From the NCBI GenBank assembly GCA_965229335.1, contig OZ245874.1:2728001-2792000 (forward strand): DNA of 64,000 nucleotides, in the 5' to 3' direction. Shown piece by piece: positions 1 through 8,620 of the stretch (positions are counted from its first letter, which is position 1; each line of letters opens with the position of its first letter). Below the pieces are notes generated by a model. It saw only the letters and a program-made list of their open reading frames with translations. It ran no database searches and was not told where the DNA came from. The position numbers were made by a program, and so were the translations under genes. This stretch comes from JAFKFH01 sp017307375. GTDB lineage: Bacteria; Pseudomonadota; Alphaproteobacteria; Ferrovibrionales; Ferrovibrionaceae.

Positions 1-1
1 C

Positions 2-286
2 ATGACGACCGAGGTCCGGCTGACGGCGTTCAAGCAGTCGGCGATGCCCAAGGTCAGCGGCGAGGTGCTCAAGGTCTCCGCCGACCGGCTGAACGATCCG
101 CGCACGAACCAGGATTATTTCTCGATCACGTCGTCGCTCGATGCGGCCGAACTGGCGGCGGCGGGTGTGGCGCTGGCACCGGGCATGAACGTGGACGTCA
201 TCATCCCGCTGCGCGCGCGTACCGCGCTGGCCTACATGATGAGCCCGCTGACCCGTGCCTGGGATCGGGCGCTGCGCGAGAAATGA
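2..286 (+). CDS. HlyD-family type I secretion membrane fusion protein, C-terminal end (5' partial)
   Basis: Only the last ~94 residues lie in the window; the reading frame is open at the left edge, so the ATG at base 2 is probably internal. The segment resembles the C-terminal beta domain of HlyD/PrtE-type periplasmic adaptors: 'VRLTAFKQ', then 'SGEVLKVSADRLNDP', then 'LAPGMNVDVIIPLRARTAL' and the closing 'MSPLTRAWDRALRE', which is typical of these proteins. In a type I secretion system this protein links the inner-membrane ABC exporter to the outer-membrane channel. Its stop overlaps the start of the next gene by 4 bases (ATGA), so it opens an operon with the glycan genes. Identity is fairly secure; the exported substrate is unknown. 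Confidence 0.75.
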   Translation: MTTEVRLTAFKQSAMPKVSGEVLKVSADRLNDPRTNQDYFSITSSLDAAELAAAGVALAPGMNVDVIIPLRARTALAYMMSPLTRAWDRALREK

Positions 287-954
287 TCGTCCGCGACATC
301 GTCGTGATCTCCCAGCAATTGCCGCCCGGCGCGGCGGCGCGGGCCGAGGCCGCGACCGGGGCCAGCGTCGAGATGGTCGCCGACCTTGCCGGCCTCGAGG
401 CCGCTCTGGCCCGGCCCCGGCCCCGTGCCTGCCGGGTCCTGTCGGTCCTGAACCGGATCGTGCTGCCGGCACGGCTGCTCGATGCGCTGGACGAACCGGC
501 CTACAATATCCATCCCGGCCCGCCCGAATTTCCGGGTATCGCGCCGGAAGCATTCGCCCTCTATGCCGGGGCGACCAGCTTCGGCGTCACCGCCCATCGC
601 ATGACCCCGCGGGTCGATGACGGGCCGATCGTCGCCGTGCTGCGCTTTCCGATCCCACCCGGTCTCGGCCGCATGGCGCTGGCACAGGCCGCCGGCCGCG
701 CGGTCTGGCAGATGTTTGGACAGATCGTGCCGCGCCTGGCCGGCCGGCCGGCGCCGCTCGGCGCACTGGCCGAACGCTGGGGGGGCCGGCGCGCAACGTC
801 GGCCGACTATGCCCGGGCCTGCGCCCTGTCGCCCGACATGACGGCCGAGGAGGTCGCGCGGCGCATACGCGCCTTTGGCGACGGATCGCCCGGGCAGTTC
901 CATATCGACCTGCATGGCCGGCGTTTCTTTCACACCGCGGTTGGGGAGGCCTGA
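283..954 (+). CDS. Formyltransferase-like protein (Fmt/ArnA/PurU N-terminal fold)
   Basis: The 223-residue protein carries the core signature of 10-formyl-tetrahydrofolate-dependent formyltransferases: an N-I-H-P-G loop (Asn75, His77) and a downstream 'VDDGPIV' (Asp112/113), matching the catalytic Asn-His-Asp triad of the family. It lacks the C-terminal domain of methionyl-tRNA formyltransferase and is much shorter, so it is unlikely to be Fmt. The start overlaps the HlyD stop (ATGA) and its own stop overlaps the sulfotransferase start by one base. Among surface-glycan genes it could N-formylate an amino sugar or nucleotide sugar; that role is inferred from context only. Confidence 0.65.
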   Translation: MIVRDIVVISQQLPPGAAARAEAATGASVEMVADLAGLEAALARPRPRACRVLSVLNRIVLPARLLDALDEPAYNIHPGPPEFPGIAPEAFALYAGATSFGVTAHRMTPRVDDGPIVAVLRFPIPPGLGRMALAQAAGRAVWQMFGQIVPRLAGRPAPLGALAERWGGRRATSADYARACALSPDMTAEEVARRIRAFGDGSPGQFHIDLHGRRFFHTAVGEA

Positions 955-2246
955 TGGCTGCACGTCAGATGATCGGCGTCGATGTCGAGATGGCAGCGCC
1001 GGGTTCTGCGCTGATCTGGAACATCGACACGCCCCGCCCGGGTGCGGTGCCCCATGTCGGACAGTTCGAGCTGCAGGGCTGGGTCTCGCCCCGCCCGGGC
1101 GCCGACGTCGAGGTCGGCTCGGTCCAGGTCTGCTACGGCGCGATCGTCCTGTGCAACCTGACGGTGGCGATCCCGCGCCTCGACGTCACGGCTCATTTCG
1201 GCGCCGGCAACGTTGCCCGCAACCCCGGGTTCCGGACGATCGTCGATGCGGCCGGGCTGGGGCCGCACTACGACCTCGATGTCTTCGCCGTGACGCGGTC
1301 CGGCGACCGGGTCCACCTTTGCACGTTGCGCGGGCGCACGGTTGATGCACCGTCGGCGTTCGTCGAGACGGGCAGGCTGCGACCGCTGTTGTTGCGCACG
1401 ACAGGGCGGGCCGGGTCGACGATGATGATGAACGCACTTATGGCCCATCCGGCGATCGTCGGCAATGACCAGCACCCGCATGAGGTGCGCCCGGGCCTGT
1501 ACTGGGCCCATATGTTCCACGTCCTCGGCCGCCCTGCGGCGTATGAGGAGATCCAGGATGCGGCCGGCTTCCATAGCCGGATGAACCTTGTCGCACGCAA
1601 TCCCTTCTGGCAGGTGGGCGCCCAGCACAATCGCTGGTTCGAACAAAACTACGAGGCGCGATTGCGCGATTTCTGCCTTGGCGCGGGCGAAGCCTATTAT
1701 CGCTGGATCGCGTCGCAGCAGGGCAAGCACCCGACCTTCTACGTCGAGAAGTATTCGGACTTTCCCGTCGATTCCGCCTATCCGGACTCGTTGCACGACA
1801 ATCTGGCCTATGTCTTCCTGGTGCGCGATCCACGCGATGTCCTGGTCTCGATGATCCGGTTCAGCGACAAGCGCGGCGATCGCGAATTCGGCCGTCATGC
1901 CGCGGCCGACGATGCCGATTTCGCGCGGTCCTTCTGCGTCGGTTTCCGCCGTCTGCACGACGAATGGCGCCAGCGGGGCCAGCGCGCCGCGCTGGTCCGT
2001 TACGAGGATGCGGTGGGTAATCCGGCGTCGGAATTCTTCCGTGTCCTCGAATTCCTTGGCCTCGACCGGTCGTCGCCGGTTCTCGATGCCATGGCCGCGG
2101 CGGCGCGCTCGGAGAACAAGGCCCACATGACTTCGGCCTCGATCGAACAGTCGGTGCGGGCGCGCGACGACGGGCGTTTCGCAGCATTGGTCGAGATCGT
2201 TTCCGAACGTCTTGCCGACGTCATGGCGGCGCTGGGGTACGCGTGA
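954..2246 (+). CDS. Sulfotransferase family protein with an N-terminal accessory module
   Basis: This 430-residue protein has a PAPS-dependent sulfotransferase domain from about residue 143. The 5'-phosphosulfate loop reads 'LLRTTGRAGSTMMMNAL' (about 147-162), and the 3'-phosphate motif 'VFLVRDPRDVLVSM' lies near 286-299. Residues 1-135 form a separate region containing 'FELQGWVSPRPGADVEVGSV'; it recalls the 'GW' modules at the N-terminus of the glycosyltransferase two genes downstream. The ATG overlaps the previous stop by one base, and the C-terminus overlaps the ABC ATPase start. Probable role: sulfation of an exported glycan or glycoconjugate. The acceptor cannot be told from sequence. 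Confidence 0.75.
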   Translation: MAARQMIGVDVEMAAPGSALIWNIDTPRPGAVPHVGQFELQGWVSPRPGADVEVGSVQVCYGAIVLCNLTVAIPRLDVTAHFGAGNVARNPGFRTIVDAAGLGPHYDLDVFAVTRSGDRVHLCTLRGRTVDAPSAFVETGRLRPLLLRTTGRAGSTMMMNALMAHPAIVGNDQHPHEVRPGLYWAHMFHVLGRPAAYEEIQDAAGFHSRMNLVARNPFWQVGAQHNRWFEQNYEARLRDFCLGAGEAYYRWIASQQGKHPTFYVEKYSDFPVDSAYPDSLHDNLAYVFLVRDPRDVLVSMIRFSDKRGDREFGRHAAADDADFARSFCVGFRRLHDEWRQRGQRAALVRYEDAVGNPASEFFRVLEFLGLDRSSPVLDAMAAAARSENKAHMTSASIEQSVRARDDGRFAALVEIVSERLADVMAALGYA

Positions 2247-3445
2247 TGGCGCAGGCCGATCCGCAGCGGCAGATCGTGGTGCGCGCCCAGGGCCTGGGCA
2301 AGCGCTATGCCCGTCGCAGCCACGGTCTGCTGCCCGGGTTTTTGGGGCGCAAGCGCGAGGAAAGCGCGCCGCTGCGGCGGGATTGGGCGTTGCGGGACGT
2401 GTCGCTCGACGTCGGGGCCGGCGAGATCGTCGGCGTGATCGGCCGCAACGGCGCGGGCAAGAGCACGCTGCTGCGCATCCTGTCGCGGATCAGCGCCCCG
2501 ACCCTCGGTGCGCTGTCGGTCCGTGGCCGGGTGACGACGCTGCTCGATGTCGGGGCCGGCTTTCATCCCGACCTGACCGGCCGCGAGAACATTGCCCTGG
2601 CCGGCGGCATCTTCGGGCTCAGCCGGCGGGACATCGCCGCCGGAACCGAGGCGATCGCCGCCTTTGCCGAGCTCGAGGGGGTGATCGACGAACCGCTGAA
2701 GCACTATTCCAGCGGCATGCAGATGCGGCTCGGTTTTGCCGTCGCCACGCATGCGTCGCCCGATCTGCTGCTGATCGACGAAGTGCTGGCGGTCGGCGAC
2801 CTGGCATTCCAGCAACGCTGCCTGGAACGCATTCATGAACTCGCGCGCGGCGGGACCGGCATCCTGCTGGTGACGCACGACCTGCAGGCGGTCCAGACGC
2901 TGTGCCGGCACGCCTATCTGCTCGATGGCGGCCGCATTGCCGCGCAGGGGGCCCCGGCGGACGTGGTCGCCGCCTATCAGGCCAATATGGCGGTGCGCCA
3001 GTCGACAGCCGACGCGCAGGCGCCAAGCCGGCTGCGTTTCGGTCGCTTCTGGCTCGGCAGCGGCGGCCGCCCGGCGACCGGCTGGACGACGGGCGAGGCG
3101 GCGACACTGGGCCTCGAGGTCGAGGCGCTCGCCGACGGAATCGAGTGCCTTGTCACGATCGACCTGCTGTCGGACCGGGGCGCGCTGCTCTGGCGCTGGA
3201 CGCCGCCGGGCGGCGCGCGGCTCGCACGCGCGACTCAGCGGTTCGATTTCGCCCTCGGCATCCTGCCGTTGCAGCACGGCGTCTATCATCTGGCGGTGCT
3301 GTTGCACGACCTGGGCAACGGGACCCTGGAAACCTGGATGTTGCCGCCCAATCTGCGCTTCGGACCGCAGGCCGCGGCGCCGGACGATGTCGGTCCTGCC
3401 TGGCCGCTGGCCATTGATGCGACCTTCTCGGTCACCCCCGCATGA
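2243..3445 (+). CDS. ABC transporter ATP-binding protein, Wzt/polysaccharide-export type
   Basis: The 400-residue protein has an N-terminal ABC domain (Walker A 'GRNGAGKST' at 67-75, signature 'YSSGMQMRLGF' near 155-165, Walker B 'LLLIDEV' near 175-181). A C-terminal extension of ~150 residues resembles the Wzt carbohydrate-binding domain, which recognises the finished non-reducing end of O-antigen or capsule chains. Such ATPases work with a Wzm-like permease; none is present in the window, so the partner must lie upstream or elsewhere. The start is a GTG overlapping the sulfotransferase stop (GTGA), with an in-frame ATG next. The stop overlaps the glycosyltransferase start by 4 bases. Confidence 0.8.
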   Translation: MMAQADPQRQIVVRAQGLGKRYARRSHGLLPGFLGRKREESAPLRRDWALRDVSLDVGAGEIVGVIGRNGAGKSTLLRILSRISAPTLGALSVRGRVTTLLDVGAGFHPDLTGRENIALAGGIFGLSRRDIAAGTEAIAAFAELEGVIDEPLKHYSSGMQMRLGFAVATHASPDLLLIDEVLAVGDLAFQQRCLERIHELARGGTGILLVTHDLQAVQTLCRHAYLLDGGRIAAQGAPADVVAAYQANMAVRQSTADAQAPSRLRFGRFWLGSGGRPATGWTTGEAATLGLEVEALADGIECLVTIDLLSDRGALLWRWTPPGGARLARATQRFDFALGILPLQHGVYHLAVLLHDLGNGTLETWMLPPNLRFGPQAAAPDDVGPAWPLAIDATFSVTPA

Positions 3446-5724
3446 TCGCGCCGCCAGACCACATCTGCGGTTATTTCGAACGGTTCGAAGGCCTGGTCGC
3501 GGTCGGCTGGGTTGCCGACCGGCGGCAGGCCGACCGGCGGCTGACCGTCGAACTGTGGCTGGGCGACGAAGCGGTGGCCGTCGGCATCGCCGGGATCTAT
3601 CGCGGCGACGTCGAAGCGGCCGGCATGGGCGATGGCCGCTACGGCTTTCGCCTGATGGTGCCCGATCACCTGGCGCCGGCCGAGGCGGCGAAAGCCAGCG
3701 TGCGTCTCGCCAATACCGCGTTCGTTTTGCCGGGATCGCCACAACTGCTCGAGCCAGGCCAGCAGCATGTCACCGTGATGCGCGGCGAGGTCAACCAGCA
3801 GGCCGGGCTGGCTGTCCGCGGCTGGGCCTATGACGAGCGTCACCCCGATCGCCAGCTCACCGTCGAACTGCTCGACGGCGACGAGGTCGTCGCCTCGGGG
3901 ATCGCCGACCGGTTTCGCCGCGACCTGCTCGACAACGGGATTGGCGATGGCCGCCATGCCTTCGAGATCAAGCTGCCGATGCGGTTCGCCGACGGGCGGC
4001 ATCACGTCTTGTCCTGCCGCGTCGCCGAAACCGGCGACATGCTCGCGCGCGATGGTGTCGAGGTGCTGGAAATGACCAGCGGTGTCCGTTCCGCGCTGCG
4101 CCGGGCGGCCGATCCGGGTCTGATCGCGGCCCAGCCCAACGCCGCGGCCGAATTGTTGCAGGCGGTCGCGGCCTATTTCGAGGCCAATGAACAGCGCCTG
4201 CCGCGGTCGGTCCCGTTCGCCGAGTTCCCGGTCTGGCGTCGGCTGTTCCACGACCAGTCGCCGCCCGAGATCACGGACGGGCCGCAATTCCTGATCGGTA
4301 TCCTCGATGGGGCGGGGGGCGAGGCGACGCAAGCGTCGATCGCGGCGCAGCTCTATCGGCGCTATTCCGTCGTGTCGCTGGCGGGTCGGCGGCCGGCCGA
4401 GATTCTCGCGGCAATCGGTGGCCGGCGCGATCGCGCGCTGCTGCTGCTCGAAAGCGGCGAGACGCTGCAGCCATCGGCGCTGGCCCATCTTGCCGAGGCC
4501 CTCGCGAACCCCGATGTCGCGATTGCCTATACCGACCATGTCCGCGCGGGCGAGCCGGTGGCCAAGGCGGCATGGAGCTACGACTTCTTCCTGGCCAAGC
4601 CCGATTTCGGGCCCGCCGCCGCCTATCGGGGCGACTGTCTGTCGCAATGGACACCCGACGACGACTGGGATGATGTTCCCTTTCGCGCGGTCGAGGGTTG
4701 CGCCCGACTGGCGATCCGCCACATACCGGTTTTTGCCGCCGATCGAACCGCGCGCAACCGACGGCTGTCGGTCCTGGATGCCCATGCCGCCGCAGGCCGG
4801 CATGTTGCCCGTTGCCGTCTGCCCGTGACGTTGCAGCCGGCATCCGATCCCGTCCTGCTGCGGCCGCGCTGGACCGTGCGCGATCTTCCCGCCGTCAGCC
4901 TGGTGATCCCGACGCGCGACGGACTCGACCTGCTGCGGCCGTGTCTGGAGAGCATCCGGCGGCTGACGGTCTATCCCCGCCTCGAAATCCTGATCGTCGA
5001 CAACGGCAGCAGCGATCCGGCGACTATTGCCTATTTCCGCTCGCTGGCGGCCGATCCGGGCATCCGCGTCATCGATCATCCCGGACCGTTCAATTTTTCG
5101 GCGATCAACAACCACGCCGTGGCCGAGGCGCGCGGCGACGTCATCGGCTTCGTCAACAACGACATCCTGCTGCCCGACGAGATGCCGTCCGACTGGTTGG
5201 CGGAAATCGCCGGCTGGGTCATGCGCGGCGATGTCGGCGCGGTCGGTATCAAGCTGGCCTACGGCAACGACATGGTCCAGCATGGCGGGGTGGTGCTCGG
5301 GCTGAATGGTGCGGCAGACCATGCCTTCCGCCACTGCGACCGCCGCGAGCCCGGGCACGACGACCGGCTGATCTGCCCCCATCAGGTATCGGCGGTAACC
5401 GCCGCCCTGATGTTCATGCGCAAGGCGGTGTTCGAACGCGTCAACGGCTTCGAGGAAACGCTCTATCCCGTCGCCTTCAACGACGTCGATCTCTGCATCC
5501 GTCTCGGCGTCAATGGCTGGCGCATCCTGATGCTGCCGCAACTCTGGGCCTATCACCTGGAATCGGCTTCGCGCGGCACGGATATCGCGCCGGCCCGTCG
5601 CGGCCAGGCCTTCCGCGAACTCGAAAATCTCAGGCGGATGTGGCGTGACCGCCTGTATGCCGACCCATTCTACAACCCCAATCTCGGCCGCGACGGCGAG
5701 GCCTACGTATCGCTGGCGTGGTAG
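3442..5724 (+). CDS. Modular family 2 glycosyltransferase
   Basis: This long protein (760 residues) has three parts. Residues ~5-75 and ~118-200 are two related modules built around 'AVGWVADRRQADRRLTVELW' and 'VRGWAYDERHPDRQLTVELL', each ending in 'GDGRYGF'/'GDGRHAF'. Residues ~280-470 look like a degenerate glycosyltransferase-like region. From ~484 there is a clear GT-A domain: 'VSLVIPTRDGLDLL', 'ILIVDNGSSDP', and the nucleotide-sugar/metal motif 'VNNDI' near 570. It probably adds sugars to the glycan exported through the neighbouring ABC ATPase and modified by the sulfotransferase. Its ATG overlaps the upstream stop by 4 bases. The sugar donor and linkage are unknown. Confidence 0.8.
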   Translation: MIAPPDHICGYFERFEGLVAVGWVADRRQADRRLTVELWLGDEAVAVGIAGIYRGDVEAAGMGDGRYGFRLMVPDHLAPAEAAKASVRLANTAFVLPGSPQLLEPGQQHVTVMRGEVNQQAGLAVRGWAYDERHPDRQLTVELLDGDEVVASGIADRFRRDLLDNGIGDGRHAFEIKLPMRFADGRHHVLSCRVAETGDMLARDGVEVLEMTSGVRSALRRAADPGLIAAQPNAAAELLQAVAAYFEANEQRLPRSVPFAEFPVWRRLFHDQSPPEITDGPQFLIGILDGAGGEATQASIAAQLYRRYSVVSLAGRRPAEILAAIGGRRDRALLLLESGETLQPSALAHLAEALANPDVAIAYTDHVRAGEPVAKAAWSYDFFLAKPDFGPAAAYRGDCLSQWTPDDDWDDVPFRAVEGCARLAIRHIPVFAADRTARNRRLSVLDAHAAAGRHVARCRLPVTLQPASDPVLLRPRWTVRDLPAVSLVIPTRDGLDLLRPCLESIRRLTVYPRLEILIVDNGSSDPATIAYFRSLAADPGIRVIDHPGPFNFSAINNHAVAEARGDVIGFVNNDILLPDEMPSDWLAEIAGWVMRGDVGAVGIKLAYGNDMVQHGGVVLGLNGAADHAFRHCDRREPGHDDRLICPHQVSAVTAALMFMRKAVFERVNGFEETLYPVAFNDVDLCIRLGVNGWRILMLPQLWAYHLESASRGTDIAPARRGQAFRELENLRRMWRDRLYADPFYNPNLGRDGEAYVSLAW

Positions 5725-5748
5725 GCGGCACCGGCCGGGCCGCGCGCC

Positions 5749-6669
5749 TCAGTACCGTTCGGGCACGTAGAGTTCCGGCGGCAGCGTCCGGCGCTCGTAG
5801 TTCGGGTTGAAGACGCGCTCGGGCAGGGCGATCTCCTCGTGCGGCACCTCGCCATACGGAATGACCGACAGGAGATGGGCGATGCAGTTCAGCCGCGCCC
5901 GCTTCTTGTCGTTGCCCTCGACGATATGCCAGGGCGCCTCGGGGATGCTGGTGCGGTCGAACATCTCCTCCTTCGCCTTGGTGTACTGCTCCCAGCGCAC
6001 GCGCGACTGCAGGTCCATCGGTGACAGTTTCCACTGCTTGATCGGATCGTGGATGCGCATCAGGAAGCGGAGCTGCTGTTCCTCGTCGGTGATCGAGAAC
6101 CAGTATTTGACGAGAATGATGCCCGAGCGGACCAGCATCCGCTCGAAATCCGGCACGTCGCGGAAAAAATCCTCGACCTGCGCCTCGGAAGCGAAGCCCA
6201 TCACGCGCTCGACCCCGGCGCGGTTGTACCAGCTGCGGTCGAACAGCACGATCTCTCCCGCCGCCGGCAGATGCGGGACGTAGCGCTGGAAGTACCACTG
6301 CGTCTTCTCGCGGTCGGACGGGGCGGGCAGGGCGACCACCCGGCAGGTGCGCGGGTTGACGCGCTGGGTGATGCGCTTGATGGCACCGCCCTTGCCGGCG
6401 CTGTCGCGGCCTTCGCAGAGCACGACGAGCTTCAGCCCCTTGTGGCGCACCCAATCCTGCAGCTTGACCAGTTCACCCTGCAGCCGCATCAGTTCGGTGA
6501 AGTAGGTATGGCGGTCGATGCTGCTTTTCTTGCGCTTGTCGAGCAGCGTGCGCAGTTCCGGCGGCACACGGGCGTCGTCGATCGACTGCTCGATCTCCTC
6601 GTCCATGTCATCCTCGAGCTCGAGTTCGAGCCAGGACCGCGTCTCGGTGTCGTTCGTCGGCTGCGTCAT
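5749..6669 (-). CDS. ppk2: Polyphosphate kinase 2 (PPK2 class I)
   Basis: This 306-residue protein uses polyphosphate to phosphorylate nucleoside diphosphates (or the reverse reaction). Walker A is 'EGRDSAGKGG' (86-95) and Walker B is 'IVLFDRSWYNRAG' (140-152, Asp144), with the lid segment 'PAPSDREKTQWYFQRYVPHL' between them. These are the hallmark strings of PPK2, and the single-domain length matches class I. The N-terminal ~30 residues are very acidic. It converges with the upstream glycosyltransferase (24-base gap) and is on the same strand as regA behind it, but a 76-base gap makes its own promoter likely. Function as ADP or GDP kinase cannot be separated here. Confidence 0.88.
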   Translation of the reverse strand: MTQPTNDTETRSWLELELEDDMDEEIEQSIDDARVPPELRTLLDKRKKSSIDRHTYFTELMRLQGELVKLQDWVRHKGLKLVVLCEGRDSAGKGGAIKRITQRVNPRTCRVVALPAPSDREKTQWYFQRYVPHLPAAGEIVLFDRSWYNRAGVERVMGFASEAQVEDFFRDVPDFERMLVRSGIILVKYWFSITDEEQQLRFLMRIHDPIKQWKLSPMDLQSRVRWEQYTKAKEEMFDRTSIPEAPWHIVEGNDKKRARLNCIAHLLSVIPYGEVPHEEIALPERVFNPNYERRTLPPELYVPERY

Positions 6670-6745
6670 CGATCCAACCCTTCCCGCAAATCGGCAAAGC
6701 GCGCAAAATCTAGCGCAAGTCTATGACAATTGGCGGCTCGGGTCG

Positions 6746-7279
6746 CTATTTCACCGGCCGTTTTTCGAGCTTCCGGGCGAGTGTCCGGCGATGCAGCCCC
6801 AGCCGGCGCGCGGTCTCCGAGATGTTGAAGTCGGTATCGACCAGCGTCTCGTGGATGCGTTCCCATTCCAGCGTCTTGATCGAGGTACGACGGTCGGTAA
6901 GGGGTACCGAGGTGTCGCCCTCCGCCTTGTCGAAGGCAGCCTCGATGTCGTCGGTGTTGGCAGGCTTGGCAAGGTAGTGGCAGGCGCCGAGCTTGATTGC
7001 CTCGACCGCGGTGGCAATGCTGGCAAACCCCGTCAGCACGACGATTCGGATCGTCGGATCATGGGCGGCCAGCAGCTTGACGCATTCGAGTCCGGAACCG
7101 GCACCGAGCTTGAGGTCGACGACCGCATAACCCGGTGTGCGGGTTGCCAGGAAGTCGGCAACACCATCGCGCCCGTCGCTGACCGCGACGTCGTAGCCGC
7201 GTTTCTCGAACGAGCGTTTCAGGGTCCGCGCGAAGGTCGCATCGTCCTCGACGATGATCAGGGAACGGTCAGTCGCCAT
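6746..7279 (-). CDS. regA: RegA/ActR/PrrA-family redox response regulator
   Basis: The 177-residue protein has a receiver domain with the acidic pocket E11-D12-D13, phospho-acceptor Asp55 ('AVVDLKLG') and conserved Lys104 ('LAKPA'). A short linker leads to a Fis-type helix-turn-helix at the C-terminus ('NISETARRLGLHRRTLARKL', 151-170). This is the layout of RegA/ActR/PrrA, which controls respiration, redox balance and carbon/nitrogen fixation genes in alphaproteobacteria. It overlaps the downstream end of the regB-like kinase gene by 11 bases, so the pair is co-expressed. The adjacent cyo operon is a plausible target, because RegA proteins control terminal oxidases in related bacteria. Confidence 0.9.
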   Translation of the reverse strand: MATDRSLIIVEDDATFARTLKRSFEKRGYDVAVSDGRDGVADFLATRTPGYAVVDLKLGAGSGLECVKLLAAHDPTIRIVVLTGFASIATAVEAIKLGACHYLAKPANTDDIEAAFDKAEGDTSVPLTDRRTSIKTLEWERIHETLVDTDFNISETARRLGLHRRTLARKLEKRPVK

Positions 7280-8603
7280 CGAGGCCTCCTTCCGTCAGGC
7301 TGGCGAGCGGCAGCGACAGGGTGACGCAGGCGCCGCGCAGCGTGTTTTCCGCAGTTACGGTGCCGCCCAGCTTGCGGACCACGTTGACCACGAGAAAAAG
7401 CCCGAGCCCGCCGCCGTCGCGACCCTTGCTCGACATGTAGGGTTGGCCCAGCCCGGCGAGAATATCCTTGTCGAAACCCGGCCCGGCATCGCGAACCGCA
7501 ATGACCAGCTTGCCGTCCTGGCGTTCGACGGTGACGCCGATCCAGCGCGGCGATGCCTCGTAGGCGTTATCGAGCACATTGAAGATCACCTGCTTCAGCG
7601 CCCGGTCGGAGACGATCGGTTCGTCCGGGTGGAAATCGCCGGCATAGTCGACATGCGCGCCCGGCCGGCTTGCCCGCCACTCCTCGATGACCTCGTCGAG
7701 AAAGGCGCGCACGGTGGTGCGGATCGTGCCTTCGCCGCGCGCCTGGCCCGACGCCATCAGGATACCCGACAGGATCCGCTTGCAGCGGTCGATCTGGCGG
7801 CCCATCTCGTCGATATCCTCGGCCAGTTCGGGATCGCGCCGGACGACGTCGAGCCGCCGCCAGTCGGCCAGCAGCACCGAGATCGTGGCGAGCGGCGTGC
7901 CGAGTTCGTGGGCCGCGCCGGAGGCGAGCAGGCCGATACGGACGATGTGGTTCTCCTCGACCGATTGGCGGCGCAGGTCGGCCAGATAGGCATCGCGGTC
8001 ACGCAGGTTGCGGTTGATCCGCGTCATGAACAGCACGATCAGCCCGGCCGTCAGCAGGAAGCACAGGAACATGCCACGGATATGCAGGCCGAAAAGGTCG
8101 TCCTCGCCGTGATGCCGCAGGTCGAGGGGCTGGAAATACATCGTCAGCATGACGAAGGCCACGGCAGCCGTCCCGACCAGCAGCCAGGTCGACCAGGGCG
8201 CCAGCAGGATCGCACCCAGCGCGATCTGGAGCAGGTAAAGCGATACGAATGGGTTGGTGGCCCCGCCGCTCAGATAGAGCTGGACGGTCAGCGCCGCCAT
8301 GTCGAGGAACAGCGCGATGAACAGTTCGGCGTGCGAAACCGGCCGGCTCGATCGCAGCACCAGCAGGCTGAGCGCATTGAGGCCGATCAGGAACAGCACG
8401 ACGCAGCCCATCGGCGCCAGCGGCAGCGGGATGTCGAACGAGAAATGGACGAGAAGGATCGTCACCACCTGGCCGGCCACGGCAAGCCAGCGCAGCTGGC
8501 GCAGCAGGAACAGGTTCTTGCGGTTGGTGACGTCCGGATCGGAGACGAGGCCGGTGCCCCCCAACAGCGACGTCTCGGGGTCCCATCGTGCGGTCAAGGG
8601 CAT
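7269..8603 (-). CDS. regB: RegB/ActS/PrrB-family redox sensor histidine kinase
   Basis: I place the start at the ATG encoding 'MPLTARWDPE', just after the SURF1 stop, giving 444 residues; the frame is open further but overlaps SURF1. Six hydrophobic segments span ~35-195. The quinone-binding heptapeptide of RegB, GGxxNPF, is present as 'GGATNPF' (113-119). The H-box 'ASGAAHELGTPLATISVLL' carries the phospho-accepting His232. A cysteine in 'IDRCKRIL' (Cys274) sits where the redox-active Cys265 of Rhodobacter RegB is expected. N, G1 and G2 boxes of the ATPase domain follow. It senses the quinone pool/redox state and phosphorylates RegA. Confidence 0.9.
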   Translation of the reverse strand: MPLTARWDPETSLLGGTGLVSDPDVTNRKNLFLLRQLRWLAVAGQVVTILLVHFSFDIPLPLAPMGCVVLFLIGLNALSLLVLRSSRPVSHAELFIALFLDMAALTVQLYLSGGATNPFVSLYLLQIALGAILLAPWSTWLLVGTAAVAFVMLTMYFQPLDLRHHGEDDLFGLHIRGMFLCFLLTAGLIVLFMTRINRNLRDRDAYLADLRRQSVEENHIVRIGLLASGAAHELGTPLATISVLLADWRRLDVVRRDPELAEDIDEMGRQIDRCKRILSGILMASGQARGEGTIRTTVRAFLDEVIEEWRASRPGAHVDYAGDFHPDEPIVSDRALKQVIFNVLDNAYEASPRWIGVTVERQDGKLVIAVRDAGPGFDKDILAGLGQPYMSSKGRDGGGLGLFLVVNVVRKLGGTVTAENTLRGACVTLSLPLASLTEGGLDGD

Positions 8604-8620
8604 CCTTCGCGTTGTTCCCG

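Noticed and set aside
3286..5556. 756-residue open frame on the minus strand
   Set aside because: Exact antisense shadow of the glycosyltransferase; the translation is low-complexity, with no domain, and the plus frame has clear motifs.
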